Shown here: piece after piece, positions 22,875 through 30,715 of the stretch | How positions within the stretch are numbered: position 1 is the first letter of the stretch | Layout of the letters: each line of letters opens with the position of its first letter | From: Virgisporangium ochraceum | GTDB taxonomy: Bacteria; Actinomycetota; Actinomycetes; Mycobacteriales; Micromonosporaceae | DNA: 57,364 bases | Reading direction: 5' to 3' | NCBI RefSeq assembly: GCF_016863655.1 | Contig: NZ_BOPH01000049.1 | Location: forward strand, 1-57,364 | Program-made: the position numbers and the translations under genes | The notes under the pieces: model-generated | What the model was told of the DNA's origin: nothing | Seen by the model: the letters and a program-made list of their open reading frames with translations, nothing else | The model's database searches: none

Positions 22875-23524
22875 TCGCCGAGGACAACGCGTTCCTGGCC
22901 GGCGGCCTCGAGCTGATGCTCACCACGAACGGGTTCACGGTGGCGGCGATCACCGCCGACGCCTCGTCCTTTCTCGCCGCGGTCGAGGAGCACCGCCCCG
23001 ACGTGACGGTCGTCGACGTGCGGCTGCCGCCGACGTTCCGCGACGAGGGCATCCGGGCCGCGATCGAGGCCCGGCGCCGCCACCCCGACCTCCCGGTGAT
23101 GGTGTTCTCCCAGTACGTCGAGCGGGAGTACGCCACCCAGCTGCTCGCCGGCGCCCCGAGCGGCGTCGGCTACCTGCTGAAGGACCGCGTGAGCCGCATC
23201 GACGAGTTCGTCGAGGCGCTGCGCCGGGTCGCCGGCGGCGGCACCGCGTTCGACCCCGAGGTGATCGCCCAGCTCCTCACCCGGTCGGCTGGCGACCCGG
23301 TGTCGGCGCTGACCCCGCGCGAGCGGGAGGTGCTCGCGCTCATGGCCGAGGGCCGCGACAACACCGACATCGCCGGCCGCCTGTTCATCACCGCGAACGC
23401 CGTCCACAAGCACATCAACGGAATCTTCAGCAAACTCGGCCTGTCCACCACCGACGGCGGCCACCGCCGCGTCCTCGCCGTGCTGACCTATCTGACGGCT
23501 CCGGGCCGGCGTCGTCTGGACTGA
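22859..23524 (+). CDS. LuxR/NarL-type response regulator
   Basis: A 221-residue regulator paired with the kinase upstream. The receiver domain has the acidic pocket IAEDN, phospho-acceptor D53 in VVDVRLPP, and the switch Lys in GYLLKDRV. The C-terminal LuxR helix-turn-helix is LTPREREVLALMAEGRDNTD followed by IAGRLFITANAVHKHINGIF. The GTG start overlaps the kinase 3' end. It resembles the RR at 50.8 kb closely in layout (LPPTF, GVGYLLKDRV), so these two systems are probably paralogues. Confidence 0.94.
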   Translation: MLSVVIAEDNAFLAGGLELMLTTNGFTVAAITADASSFLAAVEEHRPDVTVVDVRLPPTFRDEGIRAAIEARRRHPDLPVMVFSQYVEREYATQLLAGAPSGVGYLLKDRVSRIDEFVEALRRVAGGGTAFDPEVIAQLLTRSAGDPVSALTPREREVLALMAEGRDNTDIAGRLFITANAVHKHINGIFSKLGLSTTDGGHRRVLAVLTYLTAPGRRRLD

Positions 23525-23620
23525 GGAGCGCAGCGACCCCAGCGACGAAGGAAGACGACGCCACACTTGACGGTCGGCCGTTATCGACGGACGCTACGGA
23601 TTGACGAACATGGGGGTGTC

Positions 23621-24145
23621 GTGGCGTACGTCGAAGTGTTCAGCCGCTGCGTGATCGGCGTGGTGTTCCTCGTCTCGGCCTGGAGCAAGCGGCCCGGGCA
23701 GTTCCGGCAGTTCAGCGACTCGCTGGCCGCGATGCGGCTGCTCCCGGCGCGTTCCGTGGTTCCCGTGGCCGGTGTCGTGGTCGCACTCGAGGCGGCCGTC
23801 GTGCTCCTGATGGTGCTTCTTCCCGCGCCCGGGTTCGCGCTGGCCATCGTGCTGCTGCTCGCGTTCGCCGGGTCGATCGGTGTGGTGCTGCGGCGCGGGG
23901 TCCAGGCCTCGTGCCGGTGCTTCGGCGGGTCGGGTGCCGCGCCGTTCCGGCCGCATCACATCGTCCGCAACCTCGTGCTGGTGGCGGTGGCCGTGGCCGG
24001 GCTCGTGGCGGTGCTCGCCGGGCCGGCGCTCACCTGGCAGGCGGCCGCACTGGGTGCGGTGCCGGGTGCCGTCGTCGCCCTGCTGGTGACCCGGCTGGAC
24101 GACCTGGTCGCACTGTTCGCTCCGGCGCCTGCGACGCGCCGCTGA
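23621..24145 (+). CDS. MauE/DoxX-like membrane protein
   Basis: A 174-residue integral membrane protein with four predicted helices. It starts MAYVEVFSRCVIGVVFLVSA, includes SKRPGQFRQFSDSLAAMRLLP, and has a CxC pair in ASCRCFGGSG, all typical of MauE-type proteins (methylamine utilisation maturation, thiol-disulfide related). In actinobacteria such genes usually accompany thioredoxin-like partners, and none is adjacent here, so the role is open. The GTG at 23621 is chosen because the family conservation starts there; an in-frame start 18 codons upstream is possible. Confidence 0.82.
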   Translation: MAYVEVFSRCVIGVVFLVSAWSKRPGQFRQFSDSLAAMRLLPARSVVPVAGVVVALEAAVVLLMVLLPAPGFALAIVLLLAFAGSIGVVLRRGVQASCRCFGGSGAAPFRPHHIVRNLVLVAVAVAGLVAVLAGPALTWQAAALGAVPGAVVALLVTRLDDLVALFAPAPATRR

Positions 24146-24149
24146 GCGG

Positions 24150-24392
24150 CTATTTGACGAACGACGGCCCGGCCTCGACCGGCGCCTCGGTCGGCATCAC
24201 GATCCACAGGATCGGGTAGATCAGGAACTGGCTGCCCGGGAGCAGCATGAGGATCAGCACGAACAGCAGCCGCGCGGCCCAGGGGTCGAGCCCGATCCGG
24301 CGGGCCAGCCCGGCGCACACACCGCCGAGGACCCTGTCCCCGACCGGTCGCACCAGGCCGTGCCGGCGCATCGTCTCGTAGAGGCTGTCCAC
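24150..24392 (-). CDS. PspC-domain small membrane protein
   Basis: An 80-residue protein with the PspC domain: RPVGDRVLGGVCAGLARRIG followed by LDPWAARLLFVLILMLLPGS and a final hydrophobic YPILWIVMPTE. PspC proteins anchor phage-shock or envelope-stress responses and regulators. The GTG start at 24392 has AGGAG 7 nt upstream. It converges on the MauE-like gene (4-bp gap) and stands alone on its strand. Confidence 0.9.
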   Translation of the reverse strand: MDSLYETMRRHGLVRPVGDRVLGGVCAGLARRIGLDPWAARLLFVLILMLLPGSQFLIYPILWIVMPTEAPVEAGPSFVK

Positions 24393-24492
24393 CAGAGTTC
24401 TCCTTCGCTTGTAGTTGGACGATCACAAGCGTGGCACCTCCGCGGCCATGACGACCTCGGGGACGACCCTGGTTCCGGCCCGTAATCGCTCC

Positions 24493-24828
24493 CTACGCTG
24501 GGGAGACCCGCCCCTGCCTGCCCAGGAGCAGCGCCATCACCACCGCGCCGACGGAGCCGAGCAGCGAGGGCAGCCCCAGCTCGTCCCTTACGGCATACGA
24601 CGCGACGGAGACCGCGAACACCCCGGCCGCGAACCCGAGGACCACCGGCAGGCCGGCCGTCGCGAGCCGGGCCGGCAGCGCGGCGGCGACCAGCAGACCG
24701 GCGCACAGGACGAGGTCGGGCACCAGGAACGGGTTGTCCGACCGCCAGGAGTCGTGCAGGAACAGGAAGACGAACGTGCTGACGCTCAACGCCACGGCCG
24801 CCACGCGACCTACCCCGAGAATGGTCAT
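24493..24828 (-). CDS. Four-helix membrane protein under TetR-type operator control
   Basis: A 111-residue hydrophobic protein with about four helices (VAAVALSVSTFVFLFLH, LVLCAGLLVAAALPA, VVLGFAAGVFAVSVASYAV, GSVGAVVMALLLG). I do not recognise the family. A perfect GTCTAC-AGC-GTAGAC palindrome abuts its ATG, and a -10 candidate (TACGCT, read leftward, 24840-24835) lies 6 nt upstream, predicting a leaderless transcript blocked by the regulator. The divergent TetR gene has an equivalent palindrome, so this is the probable main target of that repressor. Confidence 0.75.
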   Translation of the reverse strand: MTILGVGRVAAVALSVSTFVFLFLHDSWRSDNPFLVPDLVLCAGLLVAAALPARLATAGLPVVLGFAAGVFAVSVASYAVRDELGLPSLLGSVGAVVMALLLGRQGRVSPA

Positions 24829-24874
24829 GTCTACAGCGTAGACATGCGATCGGGCCTTCGTCTACGCCGTAGAC
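24829..24874. promoter_or_regulatory. Two perfect TetR operators in the divergent spacer
   Basis: GTCTAC-AGC-GTAGAC (24829-24843) and GTCTAC-GCC-GTAGAC (24860-24874) are identical 6-3-6 palindromes, with centres 31 bp apart. Each covers the -10 region of one divergent leaderless promoter (TACGCT leftward; TAGACT at 24870-24875 rightward). The regulator encoded at 24882 is the obvious ligand. Confidence 0.85.
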
Positions 24875-24881
24875 TCCGGCT

Positions 24882-25481
24882 GTGCCCGTTCACAGGTTGA
24901 CCCCCGCCGCGATCGCCGCGGCGGCCCTGGCCCTCGGCGACCGCGACGGCCGGCAGGCGATGTCGATGCGCCGCATAGCCGCCGACCTCGGCTGCGACCC
25001 CATGGCCATCTACCGCCACTTCCCCAACCGCGACGCCCTGCTCGACGCGGTCGCCGACCTGGCGCTGGCCGACGTCGACGACCCTGGGCCGGACTCAGGG
25101 TGGAGCCCCCGGATCGCCACGATCCTCACCGGGGTGCGGGCGGCGGCCCTGCGGCATCCGGGGATCGCCGCGCACGTCGCCGCGCGTCCGCCGCTGGGCA
25201 CGAACGGCGCACGGCTGGGTGCCGGCATCTACGCCGCGCTGGCCGCCGCCGGCCTTCCGCCGGCGGGCGTGGTGTTCGCCGCGCAGGCGCTGGTCGCGTA
25301 TGTCGCGGCCGCGTTGGCGATGGCCGTCGAGGCGGGGACCCGGGACGCGCGCTGGCACGAGGTCAGCCGCTCGATGGACGGCCTGCCGGGCGAGGTGATG
25401 CCGGTGGTGGGTTCCGACGAGCAGTTCGGGTACGGGCTGCGCCTGCTCCTGAACGGCATCGCGGTGGAGGCGGCCCGGTGA
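24882..25481 (+). CDS. TetR-family repressor with TetR_C_1-type ligand domain
   Basis: A 199-residue repressor. The helix-turn-helix is MSMRRIAADLGCDPMAIYRH followed by FPNRDALLDAV, the pattern of the tetracycline-repressor subgroup. The helical C-terminal domain (about 75-195) would bind a small inducer. The GTG start at 24882 is six nt after the TAGACT -10, giving a leaderless, autoregulated transcript. A hypothetical gene follows with a GTGA overlap, and a small membrane protein is divergent. The inducer is unknown. Confidence 0.93.
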   Translation: MPVHRLTPAAIAAAALALGDRDGRQAMSMRRIAADLGCDPMAIYRHFPNRDALLDAVADLALADVDDPGPDSGWSPRIATILTGVRAAALRHPGIAAHVAARPPLGTNGARLGAGIYAALAAAGLPPAGVVFAAQALVAYVAAALAMAVEAGTRDARWHEVSRSMDGLPGEVMPVVGSDEQFGYGLRLLLNGIAVEAAR

Positions 25482-25927
25482 CCTACTTCGAGGACCTGAC
25501 CGAGTACACGTACTGTGAGCGCGAGGTCATCTCGATCGACGGCGGGTACGTCGAGTACCGCTCGGGCCACCGCCGCCTGAACGTCGGGTGGATGGACGCC
25601 CCGCACCCGGTCCCGACCGGCGACGTCCCCGGGTGGCTGCCGGCCAGGCTCCTCGACCTGATCGACGGCCCCCTGGTCAACGTGATGCGGGGCTTCCACC
25701 TGTGCACCCACTGCGGCGACTTCGACCGCGCGATGCTGACCGTCCCGCACGGGTCCGGCACCGTGTCGATGGGCCACGCCGAACTCCGGGTTCCGGGCGA
25801 GGGCACCACGATGTACGCGGCCCCGACGCTGATCTGGCACTACGTGACCGGGCACGGCTACCGTCCGCCCGAGCCGTTCATCGACGCGCTGCAGACCTAC
25901 GACGATTCGTGGATCCCGCGCACCTGA
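25478..25927 (+). CDS. Conserved hypothetical protein (DUF7919-like)
   Basis: A 149-residue soluble protein. It starts MTYFEDLTEYTYCEREV, continues with RRLNVGWMDAPHPVPTGDVP and LCTHCGDFDRAM, and ends with a region containing LIWHYVTGHGYRPPEPFIDAL. The opening YFEDLTEYTY and the LNVGWMD strand recall a small actinobacterial family of unknown function (DUF7919-type, named from memory). The CTHC pair and two late His residues could bind a metal. Its GTG overlaps the TetR stop (GTGA), so it is co-translated with the repressor. Confidence 0.75.
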   Translation: MTYFEDLTEYTYCEREVISIDGGYVEYRSGHRRLNVGWMDAPHPVPTGDVPGWLPARLLDLIDGPLVNVMRGFHLCTHCGDFDRAMLTVPHGSGTVSMGHAELRVPGEGTTMYAAPTLIWHYVTGHGYRPPEPFIDALQTYDDSWIPRT

Positions 25928-26016
25928 GTCCGAAGTCGCGCCCATGCCACGCTCACGATGGACAGCGGGGTCGTCTCCCGGCACGCGCAGTAACACCCAC
26001 GCCTGCGGCCGACACG

Positions 26017-26057
26017 CCATATGTGGTGGGTGCGAACTCTCGCGCGTCCATATATGG
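26017..26057 (+). promoter_or_regulatory. Tandem NrdR boxes upstream of nrdAB
   Basis: CCATATGTGG (26017-26026) and CCATATATGG (26048-26057) match the core of NrdR boxes (acaCwAtATaTwGtgt) and are 31 bp apart centre to centre, three helical turns, as expected for cooperative NrdR binding. TATATG (26051-26056) inside the second box may be the -10. NrdR is the ATP/dATP-sensing repressor of ribonucleotide reductase genes; its gene is not in the window. Confidence 0.85.
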
Positions 26058-26065
26058 TGTGTGCC

Positions 26066-26246
26066 GCAGCTGGTTCTCCCGGGCCGCCAGTCCGGGGGAG
26101 GAAAGAGGGAACCCGGTGGGAGTCCGGGACTGCCCCGCAGCGGTGAGTGGGAACGACAGCCGTCACGTAAGCACTGGGCAACTGGGAAGCGACGGCCGGT
26201 AGGCGACCGCGAGGTCATGCCCACGAGTCCGAAGACCTGCCAGCGC
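26066..26246 (+). promoter_or_regulatory. Cobalamin (adenosylcobalamin) riboswitch aptamer
   Basis: The leader shows the cobalamin-riboswitch pattern in order: closing-stem GCTGG (26069-26073) pairing with CCAGC (26240-26244), GGGAACCCGGTGGGAGTCCG, GACTGCCCCGCAGCGGT, the B12-box region AAGCACTGGGCAACTGGGAAG, and GAGTCCGAAGACCTGCC. It lies between the NrdR boxes and nrdA. Streptomyces class Ia nrdAB operons are repressed by B12 through such a riboswitch, which is the expected function here. Confidence 0.93.
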
Positions 26247-26312
26247 GCCGCGCACACCTGTGCGTGGCGGCCCGACGCCGCGTGGGACGGCTGACGCCAT
26301 CGACAGCGATGT

Positions 26313-26380
26313 GCCCCGAACGGGGCCTCGCGGCGTCTCCCTGCGCGCGTTCCGGGCCGGCCGAGGCGACCCGCGAGGAG
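26313..26380 (+). promoter_or_regulatory. Riboswitch expression platform sequestering the nrdA Shine-Dalgarno
   Basis: CCTCGCGG (26326-26333) is perfectly complementary to CCGCGAGG (26371-26378), which overlaps the nrdA Shine-Dalgarno GAGGAG (26375-26380). The same CCGCGAGG occurs inside the aptamer at 26207-26214, where pairing with the anti-SD strand could extend to 10 bp (including one G-U). A separate hairpin GCCCCG-AA-CGGGGC lies at 26313-26326. This gives mutually exclusive ON and OFF helices. Confidence 0.65.
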
Positions 26381-26390
26381 ATCACATCAG

Positions 26391-28766
26391 ATGACGGTCA
26401 CCCAGACCGCACCACCCACTGTGCCGCAGCAGAAGACGGGCATGCGCGTCCGCAAGCGCAACGGCGACGCCGAACCCGTCGACGTCAACAAGATCGTGCG
26501 GGCGGTCGAGCGGTGTGGGGGCGACCTCACCGACGTCGATCCGCTGCGCGTCGCCACCAAGACGATCAGCGGGTTGTACGACGGCGCCACCACCGCCGAG
26601 CTCGACCGGCTCTCCATCCAGACCGCCGCCGCGATGATCGGCGAGGAGCCCCAGTACTCCCGCCTCGCCGCCCGTCTGCTGGCCAACTACATCGACAAGG
26701 AGGTGCGGGGGCAGGGCATCGCGAGCTTCAGCCAGTCGATCGCGCACGCCCACGCCGTGGGTCTGGTCGGCGACGAGACGGCGCGGTTCGTCCGGAAGAA
26801 CGCCCGCAAGCTCGACGACGCGACCGGAACCACCGACTTCGAGTACTTCGGGCTGCGCACCGTCTACGACCGCTACCTCCTGCGGCATCCGGAGAAGCGG
26901 ACCGTGCTCGAGACGCCGCGGTACTGGCTGCTGAGAGTCGCATGTGGACTGTCGCACACGCCGCAGGAGGCGATCGGCTTCTACCGGCTCATGTCGCGGC
27001 TGCGGTACCTGCCCAGCTCGCCCACGCTGTTCAACTCGGGTACGCGGCACACGCAGATGTCGAGCTGCTTCCTGGTCGACTCCCCCAGGGACGAGCTCGA
27101 CTCCATCTACGACCGCTACGCCCAGGTGGCGAAGCTGTCGAAGTTCGCCGGCGGCATCGGCATCTCGTGGTCGCGGGTCCGCTCGCGGGGAGCGCTGATC
27201 CGGGGGACCAACGGCACCTCGAACGGCATCGTGCCGTGGCTGCGCACGCTCGACTCCAGCGTCGCCGCCGTGAACCAGGGCGGCCGCCGCAAGGGCGCGG
27301 CGTGCGTCTACCTCGAACCGTGGCACCCCGACATCGAGGAGTTCCTCGAGCTGCGCGACAACACCGGCGAGGAGGCGCGCCGCACGCACAACCTGAACCT
27401 GGCCAACTGGATCCCGGACGAGTTCATGCGCCGCGTCGAGGCCGACGGGATGTGGTCGCTGTTCGACCCCGACCGGGTGCCGGACCTCACCGACCTGCAC
27501 GGTGAGGCGTTCGACCGGGCCTACCGGGAGGCCGAGGAGCAGGGCCGGTTCACGCGCCAGGTGAACGCCCGCGACCTCTACGGCCGCATGATGCGCACGC
27601 TCGCGCAGACCGGCAACGGCTGGATGACGTTCAAGGACCGCTCCAACGCGTTGTGCAACCAGACGAAGGGCGGCGGCACCGTCCACCTCTCCAACCTGTG
27701 CACCGAGATCATCGAGGTCACGAGCGACGAGGAGACCGCCGTGTGCAACCTCGGCTCGGTGAACCTCGCCGCCCACGTCACAGAAGACAGAACCATCGAT
27801 TGGACCGCGTTGCGCGCGACCGTGCGCACCGCCGTGGTCTTCCTGGACCGCGTGATCGACATCAACTACTACCCGAGCGCGGAGGCCGCGCGGAGCAACC
27901 CACGCTGGCGCCCGGTCGGGCTGGGCGTGATGGGTCTGCAGGACGTGTTCTTCGCCCTCCGGCTCCCGTTCGACTCCCCCGCGGCGAAGGAGCTGTCGAC
28001 CCGGCTCGCGGAGGAGATCTACCTCACCGCGCTGGAGACCTCGAACGAGCTGGCGACGGAGCACGGCCCGCACCCGGCATACGCGGACACCCGCGTGGCC
28101 GACGGCGAGCTGCAGCCCGACCTGTGGGGAGTCCCGACCGACGGCGAGCGCTGGACGGCGCTGCGCGCGAAGGTGAAGGAGCACGGGCTGCGCAACTCGC
28201 TGCTGATCGCGATCGCGCCCACGGCCACGATCGCGTCGATCGCCGGCTGCTACGAGTGCATCGAGCCGCAGGTGTCGAACCTCTTCAAGCGCGAGACGCT
28301 CAGCGGCGAGTTCCTCCAGATCAACACCGCGCTCGTCGCCGAGCTGAAGGCCCGCGGCCTGTGGACCGAGGCCGTACGTGCCGAGATCAAGCGGGCCGAG
28401 GGCTCGGTGCAGGGCATCGCCGAGCTGCCGACCGAGGTCAAGGAGCTCTTCCGCACGGCCTGGGAGCTGCCGCAGCGGGCGCTGATCGACCTGGCCGCCG
28501 CGCGCGGGCCGTTCATCGACCAGAGCCAGTCGCTGAACCTGTTCATGGCGGCGCCCACCATCGGCAAGCTCTCGTCGATGTACCTCTACGCCTGGAAGGC
28601 CGGCCTGAAGACCACGTACTACCTCCGGTCGCGCCCGGCGACCCGGATCCAACAGTCCACAGTGGAGATCGTGAGGCCGACCGAAGCTGTGTATATCGAT
28701 CGTCCTTCGGACGAGGCAGTCGCCTGCTCCCTGGAGAACCCCGAAGCCTGCGAGGCGTGCCAATGA
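26391..28766 (+). CDS. nrdA: Class Ia ribonucleoside-diphosphate reductase, alpha subunit
   Basis: A 791-residue catalytic subunit that reduces NDPs to dNDPs using the radical from NrdB. An ATP-cone allosteric domain is at about 18-105 (RVRKRNGDAEPVDVNKIVRA). Active-site residues are present: C226 (MSSCFLVD), N435/C437/E439 (NLCTEI), C452 (AVCNLGSVNL), the radical-transfer pair Y743-Y744 (KTTYYLRS), and the redox C787/C790 in the C-terminal CEAC. ATG 26391 follows GAGGAG by 10 nt. The gene is controlled by NrdR boxes and a cobalamin riboswitch and overlaps nrdB by ATGA. B12 repression implies the organism also has a B12-dependent class II reductase elsewhere. Confidence 0.96.
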   Translation: MTVTQTAPPTVPQQKTGMRVRKRNGDAEPVDVNKIVRAVERCGGDLTDVDPLRVATKTISGLYDGATTAELDRLSIQTAAAMIGEEPQYSRLAARLLANYIDKEVRGQGIASFSQSIAHAHAVGLVGDETARFVRKNARKLDDATGTTDFEYFGLRTVYDRYLLRHPEKRTVLETPRYWLLRVACGLSHTPQEAIGFYRLMSRLRYLPSSPTLFNSGTRHTQMSSCFLVDSPRDELDSIYDRYAQVAKLSKFAGGIGISWSRVRSRGALIRGTNGTSNGIVPWLRTLDSSVAAVNQGGRRKGAACVYLEPWHPDIEEFLELRDNTGEEARRTHNLNLANWIPDEFMRRVEADGMWSLFDPDRVPDLTDLHGEAFDRAYREAEEQGRFTRQVNARDLYGRMMRTLAQTGNGWMTFKDRSNALCNQTKGGGTVHLSNLCTEIIEVTSDEETAVCNLGSVNLAAHVTEDRTIDWTALRATVRTAVVFLDRVIDINYYPSAEAARSNPRWRPVGLGVMGLQDVFFALRLPFDSPAAKELSTRLAEEIYLTALETSNELATEHGPHPAYADTRVADGELQPDLWGVPTDGERWTALRAKVKEHGLRNSLLIAIAPTATIASIAGCYECIEPQVSNLFKRETLSGEFLQINTALVAELKARGLWTEAVRAEIKRAEGSVQGIAELPTEVKELFRTAWELPQRALIDLAAARGPFIDQSQSLNLFMAAPTIGKLSSMYLYAWKAGLKTTYYLRSRPATRIQQSTVEIVRPTEAVYIDRPSDEAVACSLENPEACEACQ

Positions 28767-29761
28767 GCCTGCTCGATCCCGGTCTCGATCTCACCTTGAG
28801 GCCGATGAAGTACCCCGAGTTCTTCGACCGGTTCAAGGACGCGATCCGCAACACCTGGACCGTCGAGGAGGTCGACCTGCACACCGACCTCGCCGACCTG
28901 CACCGCCTCTCCCCCGCGGAGCGGCACCTGGTGAGCCGGCTCGTCGCGTTCTTCGCCACCGGCGACACGATCGTGGCGAACAACCTCGTGCTGAACCTGT
29001 ACCAGCACGTCAACTCGCCGGAGGGCCGGCTGTACCTGAGCCGCCAGCTGTTCGAGGAGGCGGTGCACGTGCAGTTCTACCTGAACCTGCTCGACACCTA
29101 CGTGCCCGACGAGCAGGAGCGGTACGAGGCGTTCGTCGCGATCGAGAACATCCCGTCGATCAAGCGCAAGGCCGACTTCTGCTTCCGGTGGATCGACTCG
29201 GTGTTCGAGCTCCGGAGGCTGGAGACGAAGGCGGACCGCAAGGCGTTCCTGCTCAACCTGATCTGCTTCGCCGCGTGCATCGAGGGGCTGTTCTTCTACG
29301 GCGCCTTCGCGTACGTCTACTTCCTCCGGTCGCGGGGGCTGCTGCACGGGCTCGCCAGCGGCACCAACTGGGTGTTCCGCGACGAGTCGATGCACATGGC
29401 GTTCGCGTTCGACGTGGTCGACACCGTGCGGCGCGAGGAGCCCGACCTCTTCGACGACGAGCTGGCCGCGAACGTCACCGAGATGCTGAAGGACGCGGTC
29501 GACTGCGAGGCGCAGTTCGCCGAGGACCTGCTGGGGCAGGGCGTTCCGGGACTGTCCACGAAGGACATGCGCACGTACCTGGAGCACGTCGCCGACCGGC
29601 GCCTGGCCCAGCTCGACCTGCCACCCGTGTACGGCTCGACCAACCCGTTGCCGTTCATGGACCTGCAGGACGTGCAGGAGCTGTCAAACTTCTTCGAGCG
29701 GCGGGTCTCCGCGTACCAGGTCGGCGTCACCGGCACCGTGTCCTTCGACGACGACTTCTGA
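28763..29761 (+). CDS. nrdB: Class Ia ribonucleoside-diphosphate reductase, beta subunit
   Basis: A 332-residue radical-generating subunit. The diiron ligands are readable: D68 (ATGDTIV), E99 and H102 (FEEAVHVQF), E174 (ACIEGLFF), and E208 and H211 (RDESMHMAF). The radical Tyr is kept at Y106, four residues after H102, so it is a Tyr-radical enzyme and not a Tyr-less variant. The C-terminal tail ends TGTVSFDDDF, which would dock on NrdA. The ATG overlaps the nrdA stop. Its last 78 nt overlap the convergent meaB gene, with no terminator between them. No nrdS-like regulator gene follows, unlike the Streptomyces nrdABS operon. Confidence 0.96.
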   Translation: MSLLDPGLDLTLRPMKYPEFFDRFKDAIRNTWTVEEVDLHTDLADLHRLSPAERHLVSRLVAFFATGDTIVANNLVLNLYQHVNSPEGRLYLSRQLFEEAVHVQFYLNLLDTYVPDEQERYEAFVAIENIPSIKRKADFCFRWIDSVFELRRLETKADRKAFLLNLICFAACIEGLFFYGAFAYVYFLRSRGLLHGLASGTNWVFRDESMHMAFAFDVVDTVRREEPDLFDDELAANVTEMLKDAVDCEAQFAEDLLGQGVPGLSTKDMRTYLEHVADRRLAQLDLPPVYGSTNPLPFMDLQDVQELSNFFERRVSAYQVGVTGTVSFDDDF

Positions 29762-30715
29762 GGTCGTAAAAGCCTCCAGAAGACGGGCTGCGGCGAGTGA
29801 CGGCGTGAGTGTCCCGTCGAGAACCTCCTTCTCGACGTGCGGCGCGAGCGCCGTCACCGCGGGATCGGTGCGCAGCCGTTCGAGGACGGCACCGCGGACC
29901 GTCGCCCACATCCAGCCCACCTGTTGCTGCCGGCGCCGGGGCTCCAGCTCGCCGCTGTCGGACAGCGCGTCCTGGTGCTTGATGATCTGCGCCCACACGT
30001 CGTCGAGGCCGGTCTCCTCGATGGCGCTGCACGTCACCACGGGAGCGGGTTCGCCCATCAGCCGCAGCGCTCCGGCCAGCTCCCGCGCGGCCCGGCGAGC
30101 GTCGACCAGGTGCGGGCCGTCGGCCTTGTTCACCGCGACCACGTCGGCCAGCTCCAGCACGCCCTTCTTGATGCCCTGCAGCTGGTCACCGGTGCGGGCC
30201 AGGGTCAGCAGCAGGAACGTGTCGACCATCTCGGCCACCGCGGTCTCGCTCTGGCCGACGCCGACGGTCTCGACCAGCACCACGTCGTACCCGGCCGCCT
30301 CGACCACCACGATCGCCTCGCGCGTCGCGGTCGCCACGCCGCCGAGCGTGCCGGAGGTCGGAGACGGGCGCACGAACGCCTTCTCGTCGACGGCCAGCCG
30401 GGCCATGCGCGTCTTGTCGCCGAGGATGCTCCCCCGCGTCCGCGTCGAGGACGGGTCGACGGCGAGCACCGCCACCCGGTGCCCGGCCGACGTCAGGCGC
30501 GTGCCCAGCGCGTCGATGAACGTCGACTTCCCCACGCCGGGGACGCCGGTGATGCCGACCCGCCGCGACCGGCCCGAGTCGGGCGTCAGCTCGACCAGTA
30601 GCTGCTGTGCCAGCCGCCGGTGGTCGGCCCGGGTCGACTCGACCAGCGTGATCGCCCGCGCCATCCACGCCCGGTTGCCGGACCGGACGCCGGAGACGTA
30701 GTCGTCAAGCCGCAT
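29684..30715 (-). CDS. meaB: Methylmalonyl-CoA mutase-associated GTPase (MeaB/ArgK)
   Basis: A 343-residue G3E-family GTPase that protects and reloads the B12 cofactor of methylmalonyl-CoA mutase. Walker A is GVPGVGKS (57-64), the DPSSTRTRGSILGDKTRM segment is the family hallmark, the Mg/hydrolysis region is ETVGVGQSE, and the base-specificity motif is NKADG. It is the last gene of mutA-mutB-meaB and overlaps mutB by 11 nt. Its C-terminal about 20 residues (EGHGAGDADLVRGDPPLEEV) are encoded antisense to the end of nrdB and look like an added tail beyond the usual family length of about 330. Confidence 0.95.
   Translation of the reverse strand: MRLDDYVSGVRSGNRAWMARAITLVESTRADHRRLAQQLLVELTPDSGRSRRVGITGVPGVGKSTFIDALGTRLTSAGHRVAVLAVDPSSTRTRGSILGDKTRMARLAVDEKAFVRPSPTSGTLGGVATATREAIVVVEAAGYDVVLVETVGVGQSETAVAEMVDTFLLLTLARTGDQLQGIKKGVLELADVVAVNKADGPHLVDARRAARELAGALRLMGEPAPVVTCSAIEETGLDDVWAQIIKHQDALSDSGELEPRRRQQQVGWMWATVRGAVLERLRTDPAVTALAPHVEKEVLDGTLTPSLAAARLLEAFTTSEVVVEGHGAGDADLVRGDPPLEEV

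Noticed and set aside
26382..28763. Long open frame antisense to nrdA
   Set aside because: Its product is Arg/Val/Gly/Glu-rich with no domain; the frame is held open by GC-rich third positions of nrdA.
26391..28766. Class II (B12-dependent) reductase NrdJ
   Set aside because: The B12 riboswitch suggested it, but the gene has an ATP cone, a C-terminal CxxC and YY pair, and is followed by a diiron NrdB, so it is class Ia.
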